Source of the DNA: Pedobacter sp. L105
GTDB taxonomy: Bacteria; Bacteroidota; Bacteroidia; Sphingobacteriales; Sphingobacteriaceae
DNA length: 64,000 bases
Assembly (NCBI RefSeq): GCF_009765875.1
Contig: NZ_LMUP01000006.1
Span: 1-64,000, forward strand
Direction: 5' to 3'
Part shown: piece by piece, positions 27,821 to 36,681 of the stretch
How the letters are laid out: each line of letters starts with the position of its first letter
Position numbering within the stretch: position 1 is the stretch's first letter
The notes under the pieces: model-generated
What the model was told of the DNA's origin: nothing
What the model saw: only the letters and a program-made list of their open reading frames with translations
Database searches by the model: none
Position numbers and translations under genes: made by a program

Positions 27821-29476
27821 ATGATACATTCTTTAGATACGGGTATTGCCATCGTTTATATCGCTGCCATTTTTGTCATTGGCTTATGGTCAGGAATCAG
27901 GCATCAGTATAAAAATGCTAAAAACAAAAATGCCGCAGGAGAATATTTCCTGGCCGGTAAAAGCCTGCGCTGGCCGGTGATTGGTATGGCTTTATTTGCC
28001 ACGAATATATCTTGTGTCCATCTGGTCAGTTTAGCTCAGAGCGGTTTTGATACTGGTTTGCTAAATGGAAATTTTGAATGGATGGCTGCCTTTACGCTGA
28101 TTTTACTGGCGCTGTTCTTTGTACCTTTTTATATCCGGTCGGGGATCACCACCCTGCCCGATTTCCTGGAGAAACGTTATGACCGTGCCAGCAGGGACTG
28201 GCTTTCTGTTGTTTCTGTTTTATCTGCCATTGTTGTTCATATTTCCTTCTCCCTGCTTGCCGGTGGCATTGTACTGCAAACCCTGTTTGGCGTAAATCTA
28301 TATACCAGTATCATCGTGATCTCAGTGATCACGGCCATTTATACCGTGATCGGCGGTTTAAAAGCAGTTGTGGTTACCGAATCTATTCAAACGGTAGTCC
28401 TGTTGAGCGGGGCGATGATCATGAGTGTGGTAGCCTATCAGAAAATGGGGGGCTGGGAACCTATGGTAGCGGTATTGGAGAAGAATCATCAGCTGGAAAA
28501 ATTGTCTATGATGAGGCCGCAGGGGGATAGCAGCGGACTGCCCTGGTATGCTGTTTTTTTAGGATACCCTATCCTTGGGATATGGTACTGGTGTGCCGAT
28601 CAGACGATTGTACAGCGTGTACTAGGTGCCCGGGATGAAAACAATGCACGGATGGGACCTTTGTTTTGCGGTTTCATTAAGATCCTGCCGGTTTTTATTT
28701 TCGTGATGCCTGGACTATTTGCTTATACTTTATCTAAAACGGGGCATCTGGATATTTCTGCGCTGAAAACTTTTGTTAATGGGAAAGAGGTGGTAAATAG
28801 TAAAGGTATTTATACACTGATGATCGTACAATTAATCCCAAAGGGATTGGCGGGTGTGCTGGTGGCGGCACTGCTATCAGGATTGATGAGCCAGATATCC
28901 GGGGCACTAAATTCCATTTCAACACTGGCCAGTTATGATATTTACCGTCGGCGCAAACCTGAAGCTACGGATAAACAGCTGGTGAATGCCGGCAAAATCG
29001 CCGCAGCGATATCACTGGTGTTCTCCTTATTGTTATTGCCTTTGTTGAACAACTATGAGAGTATTTTTAACGGACTGAATGATATCATCGCACATATTGC
29101 GCCGCCTATCACCTGTGTGTTTTTACTGGGCGTTTTCTGGAGTAAGGCATCGGCCCTTTCTGCCAGGTACACCTTATATATTGGGTCTGCTACCGGGCTG
29201 GTTACTTTCATCGCTGGAAAGGTTTTTCCAGCTTCTTTCATCGGGCAAATCCCTTTTATGATGATTGCCTTTTACCTTTTTTGTTTTTGTGTTTTTATCC
29301 AGGTAACATTCTCTTATATCTACCCTGTTCAGCATACGGCTGAAAGTGCAAGGCTCTATTGGAAGACCCCATTGGAAGCTTTGCAAAGTAAGGGATGGAA
29401 AGGATTGGGCAATTATAAGCTGTTATCTGCCCTGCTGATCATTATCATGTCAGCATTATTTTGGTTTTTCAGGTGA
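27821..29476 (+). CDS. sodium:solute symporter (SSS family), likely L-fucose
   Basis: A 551-residue membrane protein with about 13-14 transmembrane helices in the SSS/SGLT pattern. Conserved stretches are FLAGKSLRWPVIGMALFATNIS and the later GYPILGIWYWCADQTIVQRVLGARD, the SSS signature also seen in SglT. The final helices end in SALFWFF. It should import a sugar with sodium across the inner membrane, and operon context makes L-fucose the best guess. It starts 11 bases after the dehydratase stop. Confidence 0.9.
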   Translation: MIHSLDTGIAIVYIAAIFVIGLWSGIRHQYKNAKNKNAAGEYFLAGKSLRWPVIGMALFATNISCVHLVSLAQSGFDTGLLNGNFEWMAAFTLILLALFFVPFYIRSGITTLPDFLEKRYDRASRDWLSVVSVLSAIVVHISFSLLAGGIVLQTLFGVNLYTSIIVISVITAIYTVIGGLKAVVVTESIQTVVLLSGAMIMSVVAYQKMGGWEPMVAVLEKNHQLEKLSMMRPQGDSSGLPWYAVFLGYPILGIWYWCADQTIVQRVLGARDENNARMGPLFCGFIKILPVFIFVMPGLFAYTLSKTGHLDISALKTFVNGKEVVNSKGIYTLMIVQLIPKGLAGVLVAALLSGLMSQISGALNSISTLASYDIYRRRKPEATDKQLVNAGKIAAAISLVFSLLLLPLLNNYESIFNGLNDIIAHIAPPITCVFLLGVFWSKASALSARYTLYIGSATGLVTFIAGKVFPASFIGQIPFMMIAFYLFCFCVFIQVTFSYIYPVQHTAESARLYWKTPLEALQSKGWKGLGNYKLLSALLIIIMSALFWFFR

Positions 29477-29486
29477 TTTAATCGAA

Positions 29487-29515
29487 TAATCCATCTAGGT
29501 TAATGATTAATCCAT
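29487..29515 (+). promoter_or_regulatory. two TAATCCAT direct repeats, 21 bp apart, before susC
   Basis: TAATCCAT occurs at 29487-29494 and 29508-29515, on the same helix face (21 bases start to start), about 55-80 bases before the susC ATG. This spacing is classic for AraC-family dimers, and an AraC gene lies in the same locus. The binding protein is inferred. Confidence 0.45.
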
Positions 29516-29567
29516 TTATAAGGAAAGGATTACCAAATACATTTACCTAACCAAAGTAAACACGATT

Positions 29568-32500
29568 ATGAACAGAAATGCTACCCAATTCTCTTGGAAT
29601 AGTACTGATTTAAAAACTCTCTTCCGGGTATTCCAATTTTATTTCTCTAACAGGTTCACCAGGTTGCTGGCCCTGTGTTTGTTCCTCCTTCAATTGATGA
29701 CTTTACCTGCCTTTTCTCAGGATCTGTTGATACAGGGAAAAGTATCTGATGCACAAAGCCCGCTGCCGGGAGTGGCCATTAAGATCCAGGGAGTTAATGC
29801 CGGAGGAACATCTACCGATAATGATGGCCATTATGTGCTGAAGGTATCGCCGGGAGCAGTACTTGTTTTTTCTTCTATCGGCTATAAACCGCAAACGATC
29901 ACAGTAGGTGTACTTAAAACGATTAATGTTGTGCTGGAAGCAGATGCCAAATCCCTGACCGAAGTAGTGGTAGTGGGTTATGGTACGCAGAAGAAGGTAA
30001 ACCTTACCGGTGCGGTAGCCACCGTTAGCGGGGATGACATGATCAAACGACCGGTAGTGAATACCGCATCAATGCTGCAGGGCACTATGGCCGGGGTGCA
30101 GGTAACACAAAGCACCGGGGAGCCGGGCAATGAAGGGGTATCCATCAGGATTAGGGGGAATGGTACTTTTAGCGGTGCAGGATCCGATCCGTTGGTACTG
30201 GTAGATGGTGTTCAGGGAAACCTTACCGATATTAATCCTAATGATATTGAGAATGTTTCCGTTCTTAAAGATGCAGCATCAGCTTCTATCTATGGATCAA
30301 GGGCAGCCAATGGCGTAATTCTGGTAACCACCAAAAAGGGGAAATCAGGTAAAATGGTGATTGAATACAGCGCCAATGTAGGGATCTATAAACCTACGGA
30401 AATGCTAAAGCTGATCACCAATTCGGCTACCTATATGGACCTGTATAATGAAGCAAGGATCAATTCGGGATTGACAGATGTAAACAGTCTCTATCCGCAA
30501 AGCCAGATTGATCTTTACCGCAACAGTACCGATAGGGTGCATTATCCAAACACCGACTGGTTAAGCCTGATTTTTAAAACAGCGCCGACACAAAACCACA
30601 ACCTGACATTTAGCGGCGGTAATGAAAAAACTACCTATAATGTTTCGTTGGGTTATATCGATGAAAACGGGATCATGAAGGGCTTTAATTATAAAAAATA
30701 TAATGCCCGGATCAACCTTACCTCAGCCGTAAATGACCACATTAAGTTCGGTACCAATATTTTATTAAAGTCGGGTACTACCACTTCTACGCCTTTTGGT
30801 TCAGAGGATATGTTTTTATCGGCAATGTCGCAGGCACCTACGTATGGTCCGTATTTAACAGATGGAAGCGGGCATTTAACTTATAAAGCTTATGATTTTG
30901 AATACAATAATAAAAATCCATTCGGGGTTTTAAATAATAATATATCGCACAATACCAATGATTATTCGGCCAATGTCCAGGCATGGTTCCAGGTGAATTT
31001 TACTAAAGACTTCTCCTGGTATACCAAAGGGGCTGTGAATGCAGAGTTTGATAAGTACAAAGATTTCCGGAGCCAAGTGCCTGAATACAATTGGCAAACC
31101 AACCAGCAGGCAACTTTATTGGATCTGGGTAGCGGTTTAACAGATCAGGATCAGCAAACGATCTATACCAATTTATACAGTTACCTGAATTACGACCATA
31201 CGTTTGGCAGTCACAATATCAAGGCTCAGGCAGGTTACAGTTTAGAGCAAAATCATTACCAGTATCTCCAGGGATACAGGAAAGATTTTCCCGATCCGGA
31301 CTTGAGGGAGTTAAACGGCGGCAGTCCCTCTGTTCAAACCACTTATGGTACAGGTAATCAATGGGCACTGATGTCTTTTTTCGGCCGTCTGGATTATAAT
31401 TATAGAGAACGCTATTTACTGGAGGGCAACCTGAGGTACGACCAGAGTTCAAAGTTTTCACCAGGACACCGGCTGGGGGTATTTCCTTCTTTCTCTGCAG
31501 GATGGCGCGTAACTGAAGAACCATTTTTTAAGCAGTTGGATCTTACCTGGGTTGATAACCTGAAAGTACGGGGTTCATGGGGTAAGCTGGGTAACCAGAA
31601 TATTGTGATCAATGGTAATGGAGTGAATTATCCTTATCAGGCACTGCTTAATCTAACCGGGAATTATTCTTTTGATAATTCATCTTTATCTACAGGTGTA
31701 GCACAATCAGGCTTAAACAATCCGATCATCCAGTGGGAAACAACAACCATGACCGATATAGGATTAGACCTGACGTTTTTCAAGAATTTCACCTTAACAG
31801 CAGATTATTATAATAAGAAAACATCAGATATTTTAAGACAGTCGCAGGTTACTGCGGTGGTAGGTTTGACTGCGCCCACTATCAATGATGGAGTGGTTGA
31901 TAACAAGGGAGTAGAACTTGGGCTGACTTATAACAATAAGATTAAAGGCGGTTCACTGAGTGGGTTTACGTATAGTGCAGGGATCAATCTGGATCACAAT
32001 ACCAATAAGCTGGTACAATTTGGCCAGCAGGAAATTGGCTCTTATTCCATTAACCAGAATGGACAACCCTGGAATTCTTTTTATATGCTGCAGGTAACGG
32101 GCATTTTTCAGACTGCTGCGGAAGTGGCCAGTTCACCAAAACAGTATAACGACAATACCTTACCCGGTGATTTAAAGTATAAGGACGTTAATGGCGATGG
32201 TAAGATCGATGATAAAGACCGTACCATTATTGGCGGTGTTTATCCTAAACTAAATTACTCCCTTAATTTTTCTGTCAGCTGGAAAGGATTTGATCTTTCG
32301 GCCATGATGCAGGGTGTTTATGGAGTGAAGTATTTTGTGAATAACTGGGGTACAATTCCTTTTGTACAGGGGGCACCACCAACTACCGACTGGCTGAACC
32401 GCTGGACACCAGATAATCCTTCCACCACCATGCCGAGGATTTACTGGGGAGGAGATGCACCGCAGAAGATTACCCGTGCGTCTACCTTTTTCTTACAGGA

Positions 32501-32723
32501 CGGATCTTACCTGAGGCTTAAAAATCTGGTCTTTGGTTACACCATTCCTTCAGCAATAACAAAACGGGCGGGGATTGAAAGGTTAAGGGTATACTTTTCC
32601 GGGGATAACCTGTTCACTGCTACCAAGTATCCGGGGCTTGACCCTGAACGTGGCGGCAGCGGGGACTACCTGCAGTATCCTGCCAATAAAATCTATTCTT
32701 TGGGTGTAAATGTTACTTTTTAA
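29568..32723 (+). CDS. SusC-like TonB-dependent outer membrane transporter
   Basis: A 1051-residue protein. A long N-terminal leader with a signal segment (cleavage near LPAFSQ) is followed by a carboxypeptidase-D regulatory-like domain (VSDAQSPLPGVAIKIQG), the TonB box/plug start LTEVVVVGYGTQKKVNLTGAV, the plug domain and a large beta-barrel ending in VNVTF. The family imports glycan oligosaccharides across the outer membrane together with SusD. It lies 91 bases after the symporter gene and 10 bases before susD. Fucosylated oligosaccharides are the likely ligands given the GH95 gene downstream. Confidence 0.95.
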   Translation: MNRNATQFSWNSTDLKTLFRVFQFYFSNRFTRLLALCLFLLQLMTLPAFSQDLLIQGKVSDAQSPLPGVAIKIQGVNAGGTSTDNDGHYVLKVSPGAVLVFSSIGYKPQTITVGVLKTINVVLEADAKSLTEVVVVGYGTQKKVNLTGAVATVSGDDMIKRPVVNTASMLQGTMAGVQVTQSTGEPGNEGVSIRIRGNGTFSGAGSDPLVLVDGVQGNLTDINPNDIENVSVLKDAASASIYGSRAANGVILVTTKKGKSGKMVIEYSANVGIYKPTEMLKLITNSATYMDLYNEARINSGLTDVNSLYPQSQIDLYRNSTDRVHYPNTDWLSLIFKTAPTQNHNLTFSGGNEKTTYNVSLGYIDENGIMKGFNYKKYNARINLTSAVNDHIKFGTNILLKSGTTTSTPFGSEDMFLSAMSQAPTYGPYLTDGSGHLTYKAYDFEYNNKNPFGVLNNNISHNTNDYSANVQAWFQVNFTKDFSWYTKGAVNAEFDKYKDFRSQVPEYNWQTNQQATLLDLGSGLTDQDQQTIYTNLYSYLNYDHTFGSHNIKAQAGYSLEQNHYQYLQGYRKDFPDPDLRELNGGSPSVQTTYGTGNQWALMSFFGRLDYNYRERYLLEGNLRYDQSSKFSPGHRLGVFPSFSAGWRVTEEPFFKQLDLTWVDNLKVRGSWGKLGNQNIVINGNGVNYPYQALLNLTGNYSFDNSSLSTGVAQSGLNNPIIQWETTTMTDIGLDLTFFKNFTLTADYYNKKTSDILRQSQVTAVVGLTAPTINDGVVDNKGVELGLTYNNKIKGGSLSGFTYSAGINLDHNTNKLVQFGQQEIGSYSINQNGQPWNSFYMLQVTGIFQTAAEVASSPKQYNDNTLPGDLKYKDVNGDGKIDDKDRTIIGGVYPKLNYSLNFSVSWKGFDLSAMMQGVYGVKYFVNNWGTIPFVQGAPPTTDWLNRWTPDNPSTTMPRIYWGGDAPQKITRASTFFLQDGSYLRLKNLVFGYTIPSAITKRAGIERLRVYFSGDNLFTATKYPGLDPERGGSGDYLQYPANKIYSLGVNVTF

Positions 32724-32733
32724 CTGCTCAGCT

Positions 32734-34254
32734 ATGAAAACTAAATTATTCATCACACTATTTATTACAGGGCTTATTTTGAGTTCATGTAAAAAAGCGC
32801 TCGACCTAAACCCGCTTGATCAGATCTCCACCGCTACCTTCTGGAAGTCGAAAGGTGATTTTGATAAAGCACTGACCGCAGTTTATGCTTCTATGCAGTC
32901 TGCTGAGTTCACTTCTGAATTGCCGGCAAGGGATAACCTGACCGATAATTCTTATGGCCAGTTTAATACAGGTAATATGAACGATGTTGACCAGGGAAAT
33001 TTAAATACTTCCACCCAGGGTTATGAACTCTCTTTTTATAATGACAGTTATAGCGGAATTGCAAGGATAAATATTTTTCTGCAGCAGCTCACCGCTTATA
33101 ATGGTGCAGACGTTACCGATGCGATTAGAAAACAATACCAGGGTGAAGCACAGTTTATCCGCGCGTTTTATTATTTCCAGCTGTACATGACTTATGGCGA
33201 TGTGCCCCTGGTTTTGGAACCGCTAAGCCTGGAGACACAAAAACAACCCAACGTGGCTGCGGCTAAGATACTGGCACAAATAGAGAGCGACCTGGATTTT
33301 AGTATCGCCAACCTGAGTACCAACCCTTATTTTAGTAATGGCGGCCATGCTGCTGCCTCATCAGCGCAGGCTTTTAAAGCCAGGGTACTGCTTTATGCCG
33401 CTTTTGGTACTACAGGAACTCCTGATCTGACCATATTGGCACAGGTAAGGGATCTTTGCAAACCCCTGATGACACAGTATACGCTGAGCAAAAATTTTGA
33501 GGATGTATTCCGCGATGCGACGCAAAAGAACAATACAGAGATTATTTTTTCTATTAATTTCCTGGCGCCAAATAATACCAATTCCCTAGATCTGTATTAT
33601 GGCGACTGGGATATGGCGGCGCCGCTCCAAAATTTTGTGGATAGTTTTGAGTGTACCGATGGCCTGCCTTATGGGGTTTCTCCATTAACCAATACCAGTG
33701 CACCTTTTACTAACCGTGACCCAAGGCTGGCAAAAACGGTATATGTAGATTTTGTTGATTTCGGAAACGGGCTTGTGCATCATCCTTCCAATCCAAGGCC
33801 TATGGGATATGGCGTCATTAAGTTCCTGGAACCATCCAATATCCCTTATGGTTTTTCTACATTGAGCCAACAGGATGTAGTAGTCCTTCGTTTGAGTGAA
33901 GTGCTCCTGATGTATGCAGAAGCAGAGAATGAAATTTCGGGCCCTGATGCAACGGTTTATCAGGCAATGACTACCCTTCGTGCACGTGTAAATATGCCGC
34001 CTTTTCCTGCGGGACTTACCCAGGGAGAGATGCGGGACAGGATAAGACATGAGCGCAGGATAGAACTTGCCTTTGAAGGCGGCTTGCGTTATTACGATAT
34101 TGTAAGATGGCATGCCGGCGACCAGATCTTAAATAATGTGAAGGATAGTTTGTTACCTTATCATTTTGAAGATAAGTTTTATAAATGGCCGCTTCCACAA
34201 ACAGAAATAGATAAAAGCGGTGGTGTTTTGATTCAAAACCCGGATTACAAATAA
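32734..34254 (+). CDS. SusD-like glycan-binding lipoprotein (RagB/SusD)
   Basis: From ATG 32734 the protein has 506 residues; the open frame continues back into susC, but that start is unnecessary. A lipoprotein signal ends LILSSC, followed by the usual SusD opening KKALDLNPLDQISTATFWKS, TPR-like helices (AQFIRAFYYFQLYMTYGDVPLV) and the family ending IRHERRIELAFEGGLRYYDIVRW. It forms the lid of the SusC transporter on the cell surface. It is coupled to susC with a 10-base gap. Confidence 0.95.
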   Translation: MKTKLFITLFITGLILSSCKKALDLNPLDQISTATFWKSKGDFDKALTAVYASMQSAEFTSELPARDNLTDNSYGQFNTGNMNDVDQGNLNTSTQGYELSFYNDSYSGIARINIFLQQLTAYNGADVTDAIRKQYQGEAQFIRAFYYFQLYMTYGDVPLVLEPLSLETQKQPNVAAAKILAQIESDLDFSIANLSTNPYFSNGGHAAASSAQAFKARVLLYAAFGTTGTPDLTILAQVRDLCKPLMTQYTLSKNFEDVFRDATQKNNTEIIFSINFLAPNNTNSLDLYYGDWDMAAPLQNFVDSFECTDGLPYGVSPLTNTSAPFTNRDPRLAKTVYVDFVDFGNGLVHHPSNPRPMGYGVIKFLEPSNIPYGFSTLSQQDVVVLRLSEVLLMYAEAENEISGPDATVYQAMTTLRARVNMPPFPAGLTQGEMRDRIRHERRIELAFEGGLRYYDIVRWHAGDQILNNVKDSLLPYHFEDKFYKWPLPQTEIDKSGGVLIQNPDYK

Positions 34255-34262
34255 GAGAGAAG

Positions 34263-34293
34263 ACGGATGAGATTATTCTTTAATTTCATCCGT
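34263..34293 (+). repeat. mRNA hairpin between susD and the GH95 gene
   Basis: A 13-bp stem with one G-T wobble (ACGGATGAGATTA and its complement) closes a 5-base loop in the 69-base gap. No T run follows, so it looks like a processing or stabilising hairpin rather than a terminator. Confidence 0.55.
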
Positions 34294-34323
34294 TGCCTAA
34301 TACCTGTTTAACCCCTATACCTG

Positions 34324-36666
34324 ATGATGAAAAAGTATTTTTTGATAGTCATAGTCTGCTGTCTTAGTCTGCACGAATTGAGTTACGGCCAAAGCCAGCC
34401 TTTGCGGTTATGGTATAATCAGCCTGCACAATTATGGGAAGAGACCCTGCCCCTGGGCAATGGAAGGCTGGGCATGATGCCAGACGGAGGGGTAAATAAG
34501 GAAAATATAGTATTGAATGATATTACCATGTGGTCTGGGGCGCCGCAGGATGCCAATAATTATGAGGCCTATAAACAATTGCCGGAGATCAGAAAGTTAC
34601 TGATAGCGGGTAAAAACGATCAGGCACAGGCTTTAATCGATAAATCTTTTATCTGCACTGGTAAAGGATCGGCAGATGTGCCTTTTGGCTGTTACCAGAT
34701 ACTGGGGAACCTTCATCTGGATTACAGTTATGGCAGCGGAGATCATCCTGCGGTTAATTACACAGATTACCATAGGGAGCTATCTTTGAAAACAGCTATT
34801 GCCAGTTGTAGCTACCAAATCAACGGGGTGACCTATAAAAGAGAGTACATCACAAGTTTTGGCGACGATGTAGCTATGATCAGAATCACAGCAGATCATC
34901 CCGGGGCAATTAACTGTCGCATAAGCATTGACCGCCCTGAACGGTCGGTTACAAAGGCCAGCAGCAATGAACTCCGTTTATCCGGACAGCTGGATAATGG
35001 AACGGATGGTAAAGGGTTGCAGTATCAGTCGATTATAAAGGCAAAACTGAAAGACGGGAAATTGTTTGCCGAAGGAAATTCATTACAGGTGAAGAATGCA
35101 ACAGAGCTGATCATTTATGTGGCGGCAGCTACAGATTTCCGGAAACCATTGGCTGGAACTAATGAACTTACCCTAAGCAGGGCAATGCAGAAACCATTTG
35201 CTCTTGAGCAAAAGCAGCATGTAGAAGCCTACCAAAAACTATTTGACCGCGTTAGTGTCAATTTGGGTGGCGGGAATGCAGCAGATGAGCCGACAGATAA
35301 AAGACTGATTTCTTTTCATAAAAATCCGGATGCTGATAAAGGCCTGCCGGTCTTGTTTTTTCAATATGGCCGCTATTTAACCATTTGCAGTACCCGTGTA
35401 GGTTTATTACCGCCCAACCTCCAGGGATTATGGGCCAACCAGGTGCATACGCCATGGAACGGAGACTATCACCTGGATGTGAATGTGCAGATGAACCACT
35501 GGCCGGTAGAGGTAACCAATCTTTCGGAGCTGAACCTTCCTTTGGTGGAACTGGTGAGAGGGTTGGTTAAACCAGGTGAGCGAACAGCAAAAGCCTATTA
35601 TAATGCCAATGGCTGGGTAGCCCATGTGATCACTAACGTATGGGGATTTACCGAACCTGGTGAAAGCGCTTCATGGGGAGTAACTAAAGCCGGGTCAGGC
35701 TGGTTATGCAATAATATCTGGCAGCACTATGAGTTTACCAATGATGAGCATTACCTGAAAAGTATATATCCTATTTTAAAAGGGTCGGCAGAGTTTTACA
35801 ACAGTATCCTGATTAAAGATCCTAAAACGGGCTGGCAGGTAACAGCACCTTCTTCATCACCAGAAAATTCTTTTTATATGGCTGATGGCAGTGGTAAGCA
35901 GGCCAGTATTTGCATGGGGGCTACCATCGATAACCAGATTATCCGGGAGTTGTTTAACAACGTGATCAGGGCTTCAGAAACATTAGGTACGGATGCTGCT
36001 TTCCGAAAAACATTGCAGGCCAGGCTAAAGGAATTGCCCCCGGCAGGAGTGGTGAGTAAGGACGGCCGTATCATGGAGTGGCTAGAGGATTACAAAGAAA
36101 CGGATATTCATCACCGCCATATTTCCCATTTATATGGCCTTTATCCAGCATCGCTGATCACTCCTGAACATACACCGGCTTTAGCTGCTGCGGCAAAGAA
36201 AACGCTGGAAGTAAGGGGCGATGACGGGCCAAGCTGGTCTATTGCTTATAAACTGCTGTTCTGGGCGAGGTTGCATGATGGTAACCGGGCATATAAATTG
36301 TTTACAGAGATCATGAAACCTACGCTAAAAACAGACGTTAATTACGGTGCTGGTGGGGGTATTTATCCCAATCTGTTATCCGCAGGGCCACCTTTTCAGA
36401 TCGATGGGAATTTTGGTACGACGGCCGGAATAGCAGAAATGCTGTTGCAAAGCCACGCCGGGTTTATTGAGTTCATCCCGGCAATCCCGGATAGCTGGAA
36501 ATCTTCGGGCGAAGTGAAAGGCTTAAAAGCCAGAGGTAATTATACGATAGATTTTAAATGGAAAAATGGTTTGGTGACCAGTTATCATGTGAAATCTAAG
36601 AATGCCCGAAAGATGAAAATAAAGGTGAACGGGCAAATAAAGGAAATACAAGCTGAACTTATTTAA
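34324..36666 (+). CDS. GH95 alpha-L-fucosidase, secreted
   Basis: A 780-residue protein with a signal peptide (cleavage near SYGQ, about residue 23). The GH95 opening LWYNQPAQLWEETLPLGNGR and LGMMPDGG is diagnostic. The (alpha/alpha)6 barrel contains DVNVQMNHWPVEVTNL (the two Asn that position catalytic water), SSSPENSF with the likely acid Glu, and FQIDGNFGTTAGIAEML with the Asp that supports the Asn. GH95 enzymes are inverting exo-alpha-1,2-L-fucosidases acting on Fuc-alpha-1,2-Gal ends. This supplies L-fucose to the symporter and dehydratase encoded upstream. It is cotranscribed with the next glycosidase gene, 15 bases on. Confidence 0.93.
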   Translation: MMKKYFLIVIVCCLSLHELSYGQSQPLRLWYNQPAQLWEETLPLGNGRLGMMPDGGVNKENIVLNDITMWSGAPQDANNYEAYKQLPEIRKLLIAGKNDQAQALIDKSFICTGKGSADVPFGCYQILGNLHLDYSYGSGDHPAVNYTDYHRELSLKTAIASCSYQINGVTYKREYITSFGDDVAMIRITADHPGAINCRISIDRPERSVTKASSNELRLSGQLDNGTDGKGLQYQSIIKAKLKDGKLFAEGNSLQVKNATELIIYVAAATDFRKPLAGTNELTLSRAMQKPFALEQKQHVEAYQKLFDRVSVNLGGGNAADEPTDKRLISFHKNPDADKGLPVLFFQYGRYLTICSTRVGLLPPNLQGLWANQVHTPWNGDYHLDVNVQMNHWPVEVTNLSELNLPLVELVRGLVKPGERTAKAYYNANGWVAHVITNVWGFTEPGESASWGVTKAGSGWLCNNIWQHYEFTNDEHYLKSIYPILKGSAEFYNSILIKDPKTGWQVTAPSSSPENSFYMADGSGKQASICMGATIDNQIIRELFNNVIRASETLGTDAAFRKTLQARLKELPPAGVVSKDGRIMEWLEDYKETDIHHRHISHLYGLYPASLITPEHTPALAAAAKKTLEVRGDDGPSWSIAYKLLFWARLHDGNRAYKLFTEIMKPTLKTDVNYGAGGGIYPNLLSAGPPFQIDGNFGTTAGIAEMLLQSHAGFIEFIPAIPDSWKSSGEVKGLKARGNYTIDFKWKNGLVTSYHVKSKNARKMKIKVNGQIKEIQAELI

Positions 36667-36681
36667 TCAATTCTGAGTAAC

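Noticed and set aside
32710..32733. Earlier susD start overlapping susC
   Set aside because: The lipoprotein signal begins at ATG 32734; the upstream residues would bury it.
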